From NCBI GenBank assembly GCA_018819375.1, contig JAHJQH010000031.1, positions 1 through 13,557 of the forward strand: a stretch of 13,557 bases of DNA. The letters are read 5' to 3'. Of the stretch, positions 6,024-12,954 are shown one piece after another. The position numbers and the translations under genes were made by a program. The notes beneath the pieces were generated by a model. It was given only the letters and a program-made list of their open reading frames with translations. It was not told the DNA's origin and made no database searches. Positions within the stretch are counted from its first letter, which is position 1; every line of letters begins with the position of its first letter. Origin of the DNA: Nanobdellota archaeon (lineage in GTDB: Archaea > Nanobdellota > Nanobdellia > SCGC-AAA011-G17 > GW2011-AR20).

Positions 6024-7337
6024 TTATTGTATAGTTGGATCAGTAACTCTTCCCATAAATAAAATATTTCCTGTCTCTTTTTCCTGAATTATGAAAATAA
6101 ACGGATGATCTGCTCTGAAAACATTTCTAGGCATATCAGTACTTTTAAAGTCCATTATAACTGCTGTTGCAGCGGCTGCTTCTGTGCCTTCCTCATCAAC
6201 TTTTACATAAGCTTGGTGTATTACTTTATCAATATAAAGTTTCAATGTTCCATCCATTCCAGAAAAGTCTGCATCAAAAGTAAAAGCAGTTGGCATGCCC
6301 ATAGCACTTAATGTGTCTTTCATGAAATATTTTGAGTCAAATTCAAATTTAGGAAGTGATATTGAATCTAGCTTTGTTTCTTTCATCTGTGCTTTGTATT
6401 CCTCAAGTATTTGAGAAGATAATTCAATATCTTTGAGGGTATAATCAAAGGTAATTCTTTCACCTGTTTCAAAATCATAATCTTCTCCTTGTTTTGGCAA
6501 TAAAATTAACATTGAAATATCTTCACCCTTGTAGGGCAATTCCAAAATTTGCAATTCTTGTAAATCTGCATAATTAAATTTTGCTTTATCAGGATCCATA
6601 TACATCATTGGAGTTTTGACAATATTGGTGGAGGTTATTTTGAAGTCTTGGTCACGAGTGTCAGATTTGTCAAATTCCCATTCCCAAGTTCCTTTAAAAT
6701 AAATTGCGTTTGTTAAAACCAGTCTAGTCATACCAGTAAGAATCCCTTTAGGAATCAAGTCTTTAATTTTATTATTTGTTTGCTCTTCAATAAAGGTATT
6801 TATTGTTTGCCTTGATTTCTCTCTTTCTTCCGCTTGTCTAAAATCTACATTAGCTGCCTTTCCACCGTAATATTGTTCAACTCGGTTTATATACTCCTCA
6901 AGAAAAGGATAATCAAATTGAGCCCATAATGCATTCCCCGTGCTCAATTTATATGGTTTATCTTTCTCATTGATTTCATTATAAATTGCAGCAAAATTTG
7001 GTCTCAAAATGTTGTTTTCTGGAAAATGAAAAACGGATTTCATTTCATCTGCTGTTTGCCCATTTGCACCTTCATAAGTCATTGCTAAAGCAGCAGAAAT
7101 ACTATAAGGAGAGTAAAAAATATTACTCCCTTCAGCTTTGTTTAATTCTGAATAGAGCTCAAAAGCAAATTGATTATTTGCATTTACTACTTCTTGAATC
7201 CCTTGTTGTATTGAACCAGTATCATCTGTTTGTGGTGGTTGGTCTGGCTGATAAGGAAAAAGAAACAATACTCCTGTAGCAGTTACAATACCAACCATTA
7301 AAAGTGCTATTCCAATTATTAAAATTTTTTTATTCAT
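6024..7337 (-). CDS. Serpin (serine protease inhibitor), membrane-anchored
   Basis: A 437-residue serpin. Residues 1-27 are a short Lys-rich start and a hydrophobic helix, predicted to anchor or export the protein, followed by a Pro/Asp linker (28-45). The serpin fold is clear: NIFYSPYSISAALAMTYEGA (72-91), LVLTNAIYFKGTW (206-218), and the C-terminal HPFIFIIQEKETGNILFMGR (411-430). The reactive-loop hinge is EEGTEAAAATA (382-392), the inhibitory type with small residues. Counting P17 = E382 gives P1 = K398 and P1' = S399, so a trypsin-like target is predicted. The whole gene is intact. The longer frame begins with TTG at 7349; ATG 7337 is preferred because the TATA box 28 bases upstream would yield a leaderless message. 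It stands alone, convergent with the small membrane protein gene. The role may be defence against extracellular proteases, which is an inference. Confidence 0.96.
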   Translation of the reverse strand: MNKKILIIGIALLMVGIVTATGVLFLFPYQPDQPPQTDDTGSIQQGIQEVVNANNQFAFELYSELNKAEGSNIFYSPYSISAALAMTYEGANGQTADEMKSVFHFPENNILRPNFAAIYNEINEKDKPYKLSTGNALWAQFDYPFLEEYINRVEQYYGGKAANVDFRQAEEREKSRQTINTFIEEQTNNKIKDLIPKGILTGMTRLVLTNAIYFKGTWEWEFDKSDTRDQDFKITSTNIVKTPMMYMDPDKAKFNYADLQELQILELPYKGEDISMLILLPKQGEDYDFETGERITFDYTLKDIELSSQILEEYKAQMKETKLDSISLPKFEFDSKYFMKDTLSAMGMPTAFTFDADFSGMDGTLKLYIDKVIHQAYVKVDEEGTEAAAATAVIMDFKSTDMPRNVFRADHPFIFIIQEKETGNILFMGRVTDPTIQ

Positions 7338-7361
7338 ATAATAAAGCAATAAGTTAGATAG

Positions 7362-7369
7362 TATATAAA
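7362..7369 (-). promoter_or_regulatory. TATA box for the serpin gene
   Basis: Minus-strand TTTATATA, preceded by AAGAAAACA as a BRE, lies about 28 bases before the ATG at 7337. A leaderless transcript is predicted. Confidence 0.75.
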
Positions 7370-7401
7370 TGTTTTCTTAGTTTCTATTTGATTTGAAGTT
7401 A

Positions 7402-7483
7402 GGGCGGAGAAAAATATTATTTCTATTAATCTCAAAAACGAAGTGTTTCCTATCCGTCCCAAAGGGACTAAGGCGGCAAGCCC
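7402..7483. other. Inverted-repeat-rich spacer between the serpin and methyltransferase promoters
   Basis: This less AT-rich patch lies between two divergent TATA boxes. 7402-7408 can pair with 7453-7459 (one G-U). A tight hairpin is formed by 7456-7460 and 7464-7468 around AAA. A third small stem is 7472-7474/7480-7482. A 67-codon minus-strand frame crosses it but also overlaps the serpin promoter and start, so I do not call it a gene. It could be an operator region or a small RNA; no function is assigned. Confidence 0.35.
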
Positions 7484-7508
7484 GTTTAATAAATCTACAT
7501 AACGATTG

Positions 7509-7518
7509 AATATAAAAA
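7509..7518 (+). promoter_or_regulatory. TATA box for the methyltransferase gene
   Basis: AATATAAAAA is centred about 38 bases before ATG 7551, so the leader would be roughly ten bases. The in-frame TTG at 7506 falls upstream of this box and cannot be the start if the box is used. Confidence 0.6.
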
Positions 7519-7550
7519 GTTTTATTAAACTAATCATATTCTGTTCAAAG

Positions 7551-8276
7551 ATGCAGAACTCAGAAAAATACTTAACTGACTTATATGGTAAATTAGGAAA
7601 CTTGGAAAAGGATTTCAGGAATTATAATCTCACAAATCTCATAATCTCAAAAGTAAAAGGGAAAAGTGTTCTGGACATCGGATGTGGTAATGGTTATCTC
7701 TTGGATAAGTTAAGTAAACAAGGCAAAATAACCTTTGGAATAGAACCAAACAAGAAGTTAATTAGATTAGCAAAGAATCTCAATCCAGAACTGAACATTT
7801 ACAAGGGAGATGCAGGAGAAATAAACAAATTAATCAAGACAAAAGTAGATACCGTAACTATGATAGACGTATTAGAACATATAAAAGAAGACAAGTTACA
7901 AATCAGGAAAATACGCGATTGTTTAGTCGAGAAAGGAGAACTAATTATTTTTGTTCCGGCAAACCCTATCTTATATGGAAAAAGAGATAAAAATCTTGGA
8001 CACTACAGGAGATACACAAAAAAAAGATTAATCAGTATATTAAAGGAAAACAATTTCAGGGTGAAACATCTCAGGCATCATAATATGCTGGGGGTTATAC
8101 CATATTTCATATCAGAAAAAATCCTCAAAAAAGAAATGAATACAACAAAATTAAGAACAAAAGACAATAAGAAACTACTCAACAGAATCTTAAACATATG
8201 GTTCAAGTATGTTGAGAACAACATCAACTTGGGATTTGGGTTCAGTCTGCTCTGCATTGCAGAAAAAATAGAATAA
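7551..8276 (+). CDS. Class I SAM-dependent methyltransferase, probably glycan-modifying
   Basis: A 241-residue Rossmann-fold methyltransferase. SAM-binding motif I is VLDIGCGNG (40-48), the ribose-binding acid is E65 in GIEPN, and motif IV is IDVLEH (105-110). After the fifth strand (IIFVPAN, 132-138) comes YGKRDKNLGHYRRYTKKRL (142-160), a Gly-His-x-Arg-Arg-Tyr element common in methyltransferases of polysaccharide and polyprenol-sugar loci. The C-terminal part has a moderately hydrophobic stretch but no clear membrane helix. The frame could open at TTG 7506, which would add 15 residues, but ATG 7551 is placed correctly after the TATA box and starts a normal N-terminus. It heads the plus-strand run of glycan genes. 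Methylation of a sugar hydroxyl on the lipid-linked glycan is inferred from context; the acceptor is unknown. Confidence 0.88.
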   Translation: MQNSEKYLTDLYGKLGNLEKDFRNYNLTNLIISKVKGKSVLDIGCGNGYLLDKLSKQGKITFGIEPNKKLIRLAKNLNPELNIYKGDAGEINKLIKTKVDTVTMIDVLEHIKEDKLQIRKIRDCLVEKGELIIFVPANPILYGKRDKNLGHYRRYTKKRLISILKENNFRVKHLRHHNMLGVIPYFISEKILKKEMNTTKLRTKDNKKLLNRILNIWFKYVENNINLGFGFSLLCIAEKIE

Positions 8277-8277
8277 A

Positions 8278-8286
8278 CTTATAAAG
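8278..8286 (+). promoter_or_regulatory. Possible TATA box for the radical SAM/epimerase pair
   Basis: CTTATAAAG begins just after the methyltransferase stop. Initiation near 8308 would give a leader of about 70 bases containing AAAGGAG and the hairpin at 8326-8365. Readthrough from the methyltransferase gene is also possible. Confidence 0.5.
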
Positions 8287-8325
8287 AATACTCTCTAAGA
8301 AATAAGAAAAATCACAAAGGAGAAT

Positions 8326-8365
8326 CGCAATTCATTTCAGCACTAAACTGCTGGATATTCTTGCG
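8326..8365 (+). promoter_or_regulatory. Forty-base interrupted hairpin in the radical SAM leader
   Basis: The outer stem CGCAA (8326-8330) pairs with TTGCG (8361-8365). An even 5/5 internal loop follows, then TTCAGCA (8336-8342) pairs with TGCTGGA (8349-8355, one G-U) around a six-base loop. It lies between AAAGGAG (8316-8322) and ATG 8378. It could bring a distant Shine-Dalgarno near the start or act as a control element. Confidence 0.5.
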
Positions 8366-8377
8366 GTAAGTATAATA

Positions 8378-9673
8378 ATGAAAATCACTTTATTAAACAT
8401 TCAGGAGTCAGGAGATAACAAGGAGTATAATGGAGGGTTTGGAACAACCTGGCAAATAGGAAATTCCATCTTGTCAAGAGTTTTAGGGAAAATAAGATCT
8501 AAGGAGGAATATTTTCCCTTGGTATCTTTTGGTTATTTGGCAGCAATATTAAAACAAAACAAGCACGAAGTAAAGTTTTTGGAAAACAAGATTCCAACAG
8601 ATTCTGACATTATAATTATTCAGCCAAGTCTCATACGCCACAAAAAAGAAATAAGATTTCTAAAGAAAATAAGAGAAGCAACAAGCTCAAAAATAGGGCT
8701 TGTTGGACCTTTTGTCTCTGTAAAACCAGAATTATTCAGAAAATACAGCGACTTTATGATAATAGGTGAACCAGAACAGGCAATATCCAAAATAAAAAAC
8801 AGAAAAATTCCAAGAGGCATAATAAAAAGCAGGTCAACAAAAAACTTGGATGAACTTCCTTATCCTGACTGGAGCATATTTCCATTAAAAAGATTCAGTT
8901 ATGGGTTAATACTGCCAAAAAAACCATTTACATTCATATTAAGCAGCAGGGGATGCGGATATGATTGTTCCTACTGCCCATACAAGGTTCTAAAGGGATA
9001 TAGGTTAAGAGACCCTATGAAAGTAGTTGATGAAATAGAACATATGCAAGAAAAGTATGGAATAAAGAGTTTTATGTTCAGGGACCCGATGTTCTCATTA
9101 TTACCACAAAAAACAAGAATTATGGCTGAGGAAATAATTAAAAGAGGAATAAAGATAAAATGGGGATGTGAAACAAGATTAGACAAGCTAGATGAAGAAT
9201 TTTTAGACCTTTTGTACAACTCAGGATTAAGGGCAATAAAAGTAGGAGTGGAGTCAGCAAACGAGGATGTTCTTATGAATGCCGGGAGAAAATATATAGA
9301 AAAAGAACATCAGGAAAAAGTAATAAGATATTGTGATAAAAAAGGTATAAAGGTGATAGCTTTTTATATCCTCGGCCTTCCAGAAGATACAAAAGAAACA
9401 ATAAAAGTAACAATGAAATATGCCAAGAAATTAAATACTGACTTCGTAAATTTCACGCTCTGCACACCAATACCAGGAACCAGGTTTTTTGAGGAAATAA
9501 AAGATGACTTAATCACAAATAATTGGGAAGAATTTGACAATTTCCACATGGTGTTTAAGCATAAAAATCTCACAAAAAGAGAATTATTAAAATTACAGGA
9601 AAAAGCAATCACGAGCTATTATTTCAGGCCAAAATACATTTTGAAACATTTGTGGCGGAGCATAACAAGATGA
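8378..9673 (+). CDS. Radical SAM protein with N-terminal B12-binding-like domain
   Basis: A 431-residue protein. Residues 1-140 look like a Rossmann-type cobalamin-binding domain (FGYLAAILKQNKHEVKFLENK, then DIIIIQPSL, then IGLVGPFVSVKP and DFMIIGEPE), although the cobalt-ligating DxHxxG motif is not present. The linker LDELPYPDW (157-165) is typical of this subfamily. The radical SAM core has RGCGYDCSYC with C193, C197 and C200 (CX3CX2C) for the 4Fe-4S cluster, then FRDPMFS, KVGVESANEDVL and LGLPEDTKET. The tail has TPIPGTRFFEE. B12-type radical SAM enzymes often methylate unactivated carbons or rearrange carbon skeletons; here, beside glycan genes, a role in modifying a sugar or its lipid carrier is plausible but not shown. 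The stop overlaps the next gene's ATG as ATGA, so the two are coupled. ATG 8378 is chosen because no ATG, GTG or TTG lies upstream in frame before a stop. Confidence 0.9.
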   Translation: MKITLLNIQESGDNKEYNGGFGTTWQIGNSILSRVLGKIRSKEEYFPLVSFGYLAAILKQNKHEVKFLENKIPTDSDIIIIQPSLIRHKKEIRFLKKIREATSSKIGLVGPFVSVKPELFRKYSDFMIIGEPEQAISKIKNRKIPRGIIKSRSTKNLDELPYPDWSIFPLKRFSYGLILPKKPFTFILSSRGCGYDCSYCPYKVLKGYRLRDPMKVVDEIEHMQEKYGIKSFMFRDPMFSLLPQKTRIMAEEIIKRGIKIKWGCETRLDKLDEEFLDLLYNSGLRAIKVGVESANEDVLMNAGRKYIEKEHQEKVIRYCDKKGIKVIAFYILGLPEDTKETIKVTMKYAKKLNTDFVNFTLCTPIPGTRFFEEIKDDLITNNWEEFDNFHMVFKHKNLTKRELLKLQEKAITSYYFRPKYILKHLWRSITR

Positions 9674-9716
9674 AAAATGCATCTAACAAGATGAAAAATA
9701 TATCTAACAAGATGAA
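9664..9716. repeat. Tandem 21-bp repeat duplicating the epimerase start codon
   Basis: Two full units (9664-9684, 9685-9705) and a partial third (9706-9716) each contain AACAAGATGAAA. In-frame ATGs fall at 9670, 9691 and 9712. The first unit also includes the radical SAM stop codon (9671-9673). Confidence 0.93.
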
Positions 9717-10599
9717 AGGCGTATTAATTACCGGAGCAACAGGTTTTGTTGGAAAATGCCTGATAAAAAAACTGCCAAAAAACCTGAAAGTAAGATGTTT
9801 AATCGAGAAAGGCACGCATCTAAAAGAATCAAAAGAGAATATTGAAATTATCAAAGGAGACTTAAGTGACATAAGCTCACTAGAAAGAGCAACAAAAGAT
9901 ATTTCAATAGTAATACATTTAGCAGCAGTAATAAGCTCAAGAGATAAAACCCAGTTCAGGAAAGTAAATATTAAAGGAACAGAAAATCTCATAAATGCGT
10001 GTGTAAAAAATAAGATTAGAAAATTCATCTATATGAGTTCTTGCGACATTATCTTAAAAAAGAAGGATTATTATGCATATTCAAAAATAAAAGCAGAAGA
10101 AATAGTAAAAAGTTCAGGTATGAATTATACCATCCTAAGACCAACAGTGATTTATGGAAAAGGTGACAGGGGAAATATGAATTTACTATTCAAGATAATC
10201 AAAAAATGCCCTTTGATACCAATAGCAGGCAAAGGAACCAACAAGTTACAGCCAGTGTATGTAGAAGATGTTGTTGAATCAATAATTAAGTGTCTAAACC
10301 TGAAAAAAAAGAATCAGGTTTATTTCATAGCAGGATCAAAAGAACTAACATACAATGAGTTAATAGATAAAATTTCAGGAGTATTATCAAGAAAAACAAT
10401 AAAAATCCATCTCCCTTTTTTTATGATAAAAGTCCTGTTAAAACCTTATGAGGTTTTTTCCAAAAATCCATCTGTATCATACAAAAAATTATCAGTAAGA
10501 GAAGACAAGACTTGCGACATCTCAAAAGCAAGAAAAGACCTGAATTTTAAGCCAATAAGTTTTGAACAAGGTCTTAAAAAGACCCTAAATAACAATTAA
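9670..10599 (+). CDS. NAD-dependent epimerase/dehydratase (extended SDR)
   Basis: A 309-residue SDR. After a repeated N-terminal tail (MKNASNK, MKNISNK) the Rossmann motif is VLITGATGFVG (18-28). Then come VIHLAAVIS (81-89), YMSSCD with the catalytic Ser (121-126), and Tyr135-x3-Lys139 in DYYAYSKIKAEE. TILRPTVIYGKGD and the VYVEDVVESI substrate-domain motif follow. The pattern fits nucleotide-sugar epimerases and related 4-reductases; the substrate is not determinable. The first ATG (9670) overlaps the radical SAM stop as ATGA and is chosen for coupling, but ATG 9712 would give the usual SDR beginning (MKGVLITGATG). An upstream GTG at 9652 in the same frame is less likely because it lies well inside the radical SAM gene. 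The stop codon (10597-10599) lies inside another short tandem repeat. Confidence 0.9.
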   Translation: MKNASNKMKNISNKMKGVLITGATGFVGKCLIKKLPKNLKVRCLIEKGTHLKESKENIEIIKGDLSDISSLERATKDISIVIHLAAVISSRDKTQFRKVNIKGTENLINACVKNKIRKFIYMSSCDIILKKKDYYAYSKIKAEEIVKSSGMNYTILRPTVIYGKGDRGNMNLLFKIIKKCPLIPIAGKGTNKLQPVYVEDVVESIIKCLNLKKKNQVYFIAGSKELTYNELIDKISGVLSRKTIKIHLPFFMIKVLLKPYEVFSKNPSVSYKKLSVREDKTCDISKARKDLNFKPISFEQGLKKTLNNN

Positions 10600-10618
10600 A
10601 CTCTAAACAACAATTTTA
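10583..10618. repeat. Degenerate 18-bp tandem pair over the epimerase stop codon
   Basis: Units at 10583-10600 and 10601-10618 match at about 14 of 18 positions. The first holds the TAA stop of the epimerase gene, and the second runs into the TATA box of the next gene. Confidence 0.55.
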
Positions 10619-10623
10619 TATAA
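10614..10623 (+). promoter_or_regulatory. TATA box for the GlcNAc-1-P transferase gene
   Basis: TTTATATAAT is centred about 27 bases before ATG 10645 and no Shine-Dalgarno is present, so the message is predicted leaderless. The gene and the flippase may thus form their own transcript. Confidence 0.7.
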
Positions 10624-10644
10624 TTATCTAAATCTCAATTTCAT

Positions 10645-11631
10645 ATGAATTACCTCTTAACCATAATCTATTTTATACTCCCCTTTCTGATAGTTTACAT
10701 TCTCACTCCCTGGCTAATAAGATATTTAAGAAAAATAAAACTTGTGGTAAAAGACCAGAACAAGAAAGACAAGCCATTAGTTCCATTATCAGGAGGGGTT
10801 GCAGTATTAGCAGGAATCTGCGCTGGATTAATGCTGTATATTTTCATAAGGACATTTTTCTATAATGACCAAACCCCTGCATTGGATATTTTTGCAGCAA
10901 CAACGTCAATAATACTCATAACCTTTATAGGTTTCATAGATGATTTATTAATAAAGAGAAACAAAGATCATTCAACAGGCCTCAAACAATGGCAAAAACC
11001 ACTATTGACTTTGGCTGCAGCAGTGCCACTTATGGTAATTGGAACAGGAACACCAGTAATGGCAATTCCCTTGATAGGAAAGGTAAATTTTGGCCTGATT
11101 TTTCCGCTTGTCCTTGTACCTTTAGGGGTGATAGGCGCAGCAAATATGGTGAATATGCTCGCAGGATTCAATGGATTGGAAACAGGATTAGGAATCATTT
11201 ACACTGCAACACTGGGAATATACGCATATATGAACAACAGGTATGAAGCAGCAGTAATATGCTTAGTGGCATTTGCATCCTTGATGGCTTTTTACAAATT
11301 CAATAAGTTCCCTGCCAAGATTCTTCCGGGAGACTCACTGACATATCTGTTAGGAGCAGTAATAATATGCGCTGCAATAATAGGAAACATAGAAAAAGCA
11401 GCTATAATAGTTTCCATACCCTTTTTCATAGAGTTCATCCTGAAATCAAGAAGCAAGTTCAAGGCAGATTCATTTGGAAAATATAAGGATGGAAAAATAG
11501 TTTCAAAATACGGGAAAATTTATTCAATAACTCATTTATTCACAAGAACAGGAAGATACAATGAAAAACAAGTAACTTACTTTATTTTTGCAATAGAGAT
11601 GGTATTTTGCATCTTGGTCTGGTTTGTTTAA
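10645..11631 (+). CDS. GlcNAc-1-phosphate transferase, AglH/Alg7-like (glycosyltransferase family 4)
   Basis: A 328-residue polytopic membrane enzyme of the MraY/WecA/DPAGT1 superfamily, which moves a sugar-1-phosphate from a UDP-sugar to dolichyl phosphate and so starts the lipid-linked glycan. Key elements are GFIDDLL (D99, D100, Mg/substrate), NMVNMLAGFNGLETG (167-181) and FPAKILPGDS (222-231, with D230). The AGFNGLE form of the third motif resembles the eukaryal/archaeal NAINILAGINGLE rather than the bacterial TDGLDGLA, and LKQWQKPLL after the DD motif likewise resembles DPAGT1 (RWRHKLLLP). UDP-GlcNAc as donor is therefore likely but not proven. About ten transmembrane helices are predicted from the hydrophobic pattern. 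It is followed after one base by the flippase gene. Confidence 0.93.
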   Translation: MNYLLTIIYFILPFLIVYILTPWLIRYLRKIKLVVKDQNKKDKPLVPLSGGVAVLAGICAGLMLYIFIRTFFYNDQTPALDIFAATTSIILITFIGFIDDLLIKRNKDHSTGLKQWQKPLLTLAAAVPLMVIGTGTPVMAIPLIGKVNFGLIFPLVLVPLGVIGAANMVNMLAGFNGLETGLGIIYTATLGIYAYMNNRYEAAVICLVAFASLMAFYKFNKFPAKILPGDSLTYLLGAVIICAAIIGNIEKAAIIVSIPFFIEFILKSRSKFKADSFGKYKDGKIVSKYGKIYSITHLFTRTGRYNEKQVTYFIFAIEMVFCILVWFV

Positions 11632-11632
11632 G

Positions 11633-12892
11633 ATGATAAATAAGATAAGAAATTACTGCAGGGGGAATGATGTGTTCATAAAAAATAGCATAATTTTGTT
11701 CTCCTGCACCCTTTTCCTGAACATAGCAGGATATGTTTTTCATCTGTTTATGGGAAGGATGCTTGGTCCAGAAGAATATGGGATTTTAGGCTCTCTTCAG
11801 GCAATAGTATATTTGATGCTCATCCCTTTAAACACGATTCAGACAAGCATAACCAATTTCGTGGCAAGATTCAAGGCAAGGAACGAATATTCCAAGATTT
11901 CCTACCTTCTCTCAGATTCCCTGAAAAAATTTGCATTATATGGAGGGATATTATCTATCATTTTCGTAATTATCAGCCCGTTAATAGCTTCTTTTTTCCA
12001 TATCCCTTCCACAACCCCATTGATATTCCTGGGAGGATTCTTATTCGCGGCATTTATGGTTGCAATAAGTAGGGGACTTTTTCAGGGACTGCAGAACTTT
12101 TGGCAGCTCGGAGTGAACTATATGACAGAAGGACTTACAAAATTCGTGATAGGCATACCAATAATTGCATTTCTCGGAATGGGAGTAAGTGGAGCAATAC
12201 TAGGCGGATTTACATTAGCGCTTTTTGTTCCATTTCTGCTCTCTCTTTTTGTGATTATCCCGTTAATAAGAAAACAAAAAGAAAAGTTTAACACTTCAAA
12301 AGTGTATTTCTATTCCATACCTGTCCTGATAATGATGATTGTCACAACAGCAATATATACAATTGATATGATTTTAGTAAAGCACTTCTTCACTAATACA
12401 GAAGCAGGTTACTATGCGGCAATTGCCCTGATAGGCAAGGTAATCTTCTTCGGCTCCTTGTCAATAGCAATGGTTATGTTCCCAAGAGTTGCAGAACTTC
12501 AGGAAACAAAAAAGAATTTCAAGAAAACAATAAGAAAAGCTCTTGCAATAAGCGCATTGTTTTGTTTTGGAATAACCTTGGTTTACTTCCTTCTTCCAAA
12601 ACTTGCAGTATCCATACTTTTCGGCAGTGAGTATCTTTCAATTGCGCCCCTCATAGGTCCTTTCGGCATATTTATGAGTCTCGTATCCCTGACTTATCTC
12701 CTCTCCTACTACAACATATCAATAAAAAAGAAGAAATTCCTTTATCCCCTCACTCTCCTCACCATCTTGGAAGCAATACTGCTAATCTTCTTCCACCAGT
12801 CAATAACACAAGTCGTCTATATCCTGCTATGCCTCGGAGCAGTGATGTTCCTTTCCACCTTCGCAATCACAAAGCTCCAGAAGAATATTTAG
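11633..12892 (+). CDS. Oligosaccharide flippase (Wzx-like, MATE/MVF-type)
   Basis: A 419-residue membrane protein with 12 or more hydrophobic segments. The N-terminus NSIILFSCTLFLNIAGYVFHLFMGRMLGPEEYGILGSL contains the hallmark of polysaccharide exporters: a first helix followed by GRMLGPEEYG. Further features are TSITNFVARFKAR, a central SRGLFQGLQNF, and a late charged loop ETKKNFKKTIRKAL. It should turn the lipid-linked glycan from the cytoplasmic to the outer face, where AglB acts. The longer frame begins with TTG at 11624 inside the GlcNAc-1-P transferase gene; ATG 11633, one base after that gene's stop, is preferred and implies coupled translation. No strong Shine-Dalgarno is seen. The substrate cannot be read from sequence; the pairing with the transferase is the main support. 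Confidence 0.93.
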   Translation: MINKIRNYCRGNDVFIKNSIILFSCTLFLNIAGYVFHLFMGRMLGPEEYGILGSLQAIVYLMLIPLNTIQTSITNFVARFKARNEYSKISYLLSDSLKKFALYGGILSIIFVIISPLIASFFHIPSTTPLIFLGGFLFAAFMVAISRGLFQGLQNFWQLGVNYMTEGLTKFVIGIPIIAFLGMGVSGAILGGFTLALFVPFLLSLFVIIPLIRKQKEKFNTSKVYFYSIPVLIMMIVTTAIYTIDMILVKHFFTNTEAGYYAAIALIGKVIFFGSLSIAMVMFPRVAELQETKKNFKKTIRKALAISALFCFGITLVYFLLPKLAVSILFGSEYLSIAPLIGPFGIFMSLVSLTYLLSYYNISIKKKKFLYPLTLLTILEAILLIFFHQSITQVVYILLCLGAVMFLSTFAITKLQKNI

Positions 12893-12932
12893 GGATTCTT
12901 AAATACATTAAATTGGAGTAAAAATAAAAAAG

Positions 12933-12954
12933 AGAATAAAATAAAATTTATTCT
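12933..12954. terminator. Bidirectional terminator-like hairpin between convergent genes
   Basis: AGAATAAA (12933-12940) pairs with TTTATTCT (12947-12954) around six bases. T-runs flank it on both strands, including six T on the minus strand. It lies between the flippase stop and overlaps the stop of the Cys-rich protein gene. Confidence 0.55.

Noticed and set aside
7334..7537. A 67-codon minus-strand frame between serpin and methyltransferase
   Set aside because: It covers the serpin TATA box and overlaps the serpin start, has no recognisable domain and no promoter of its own.
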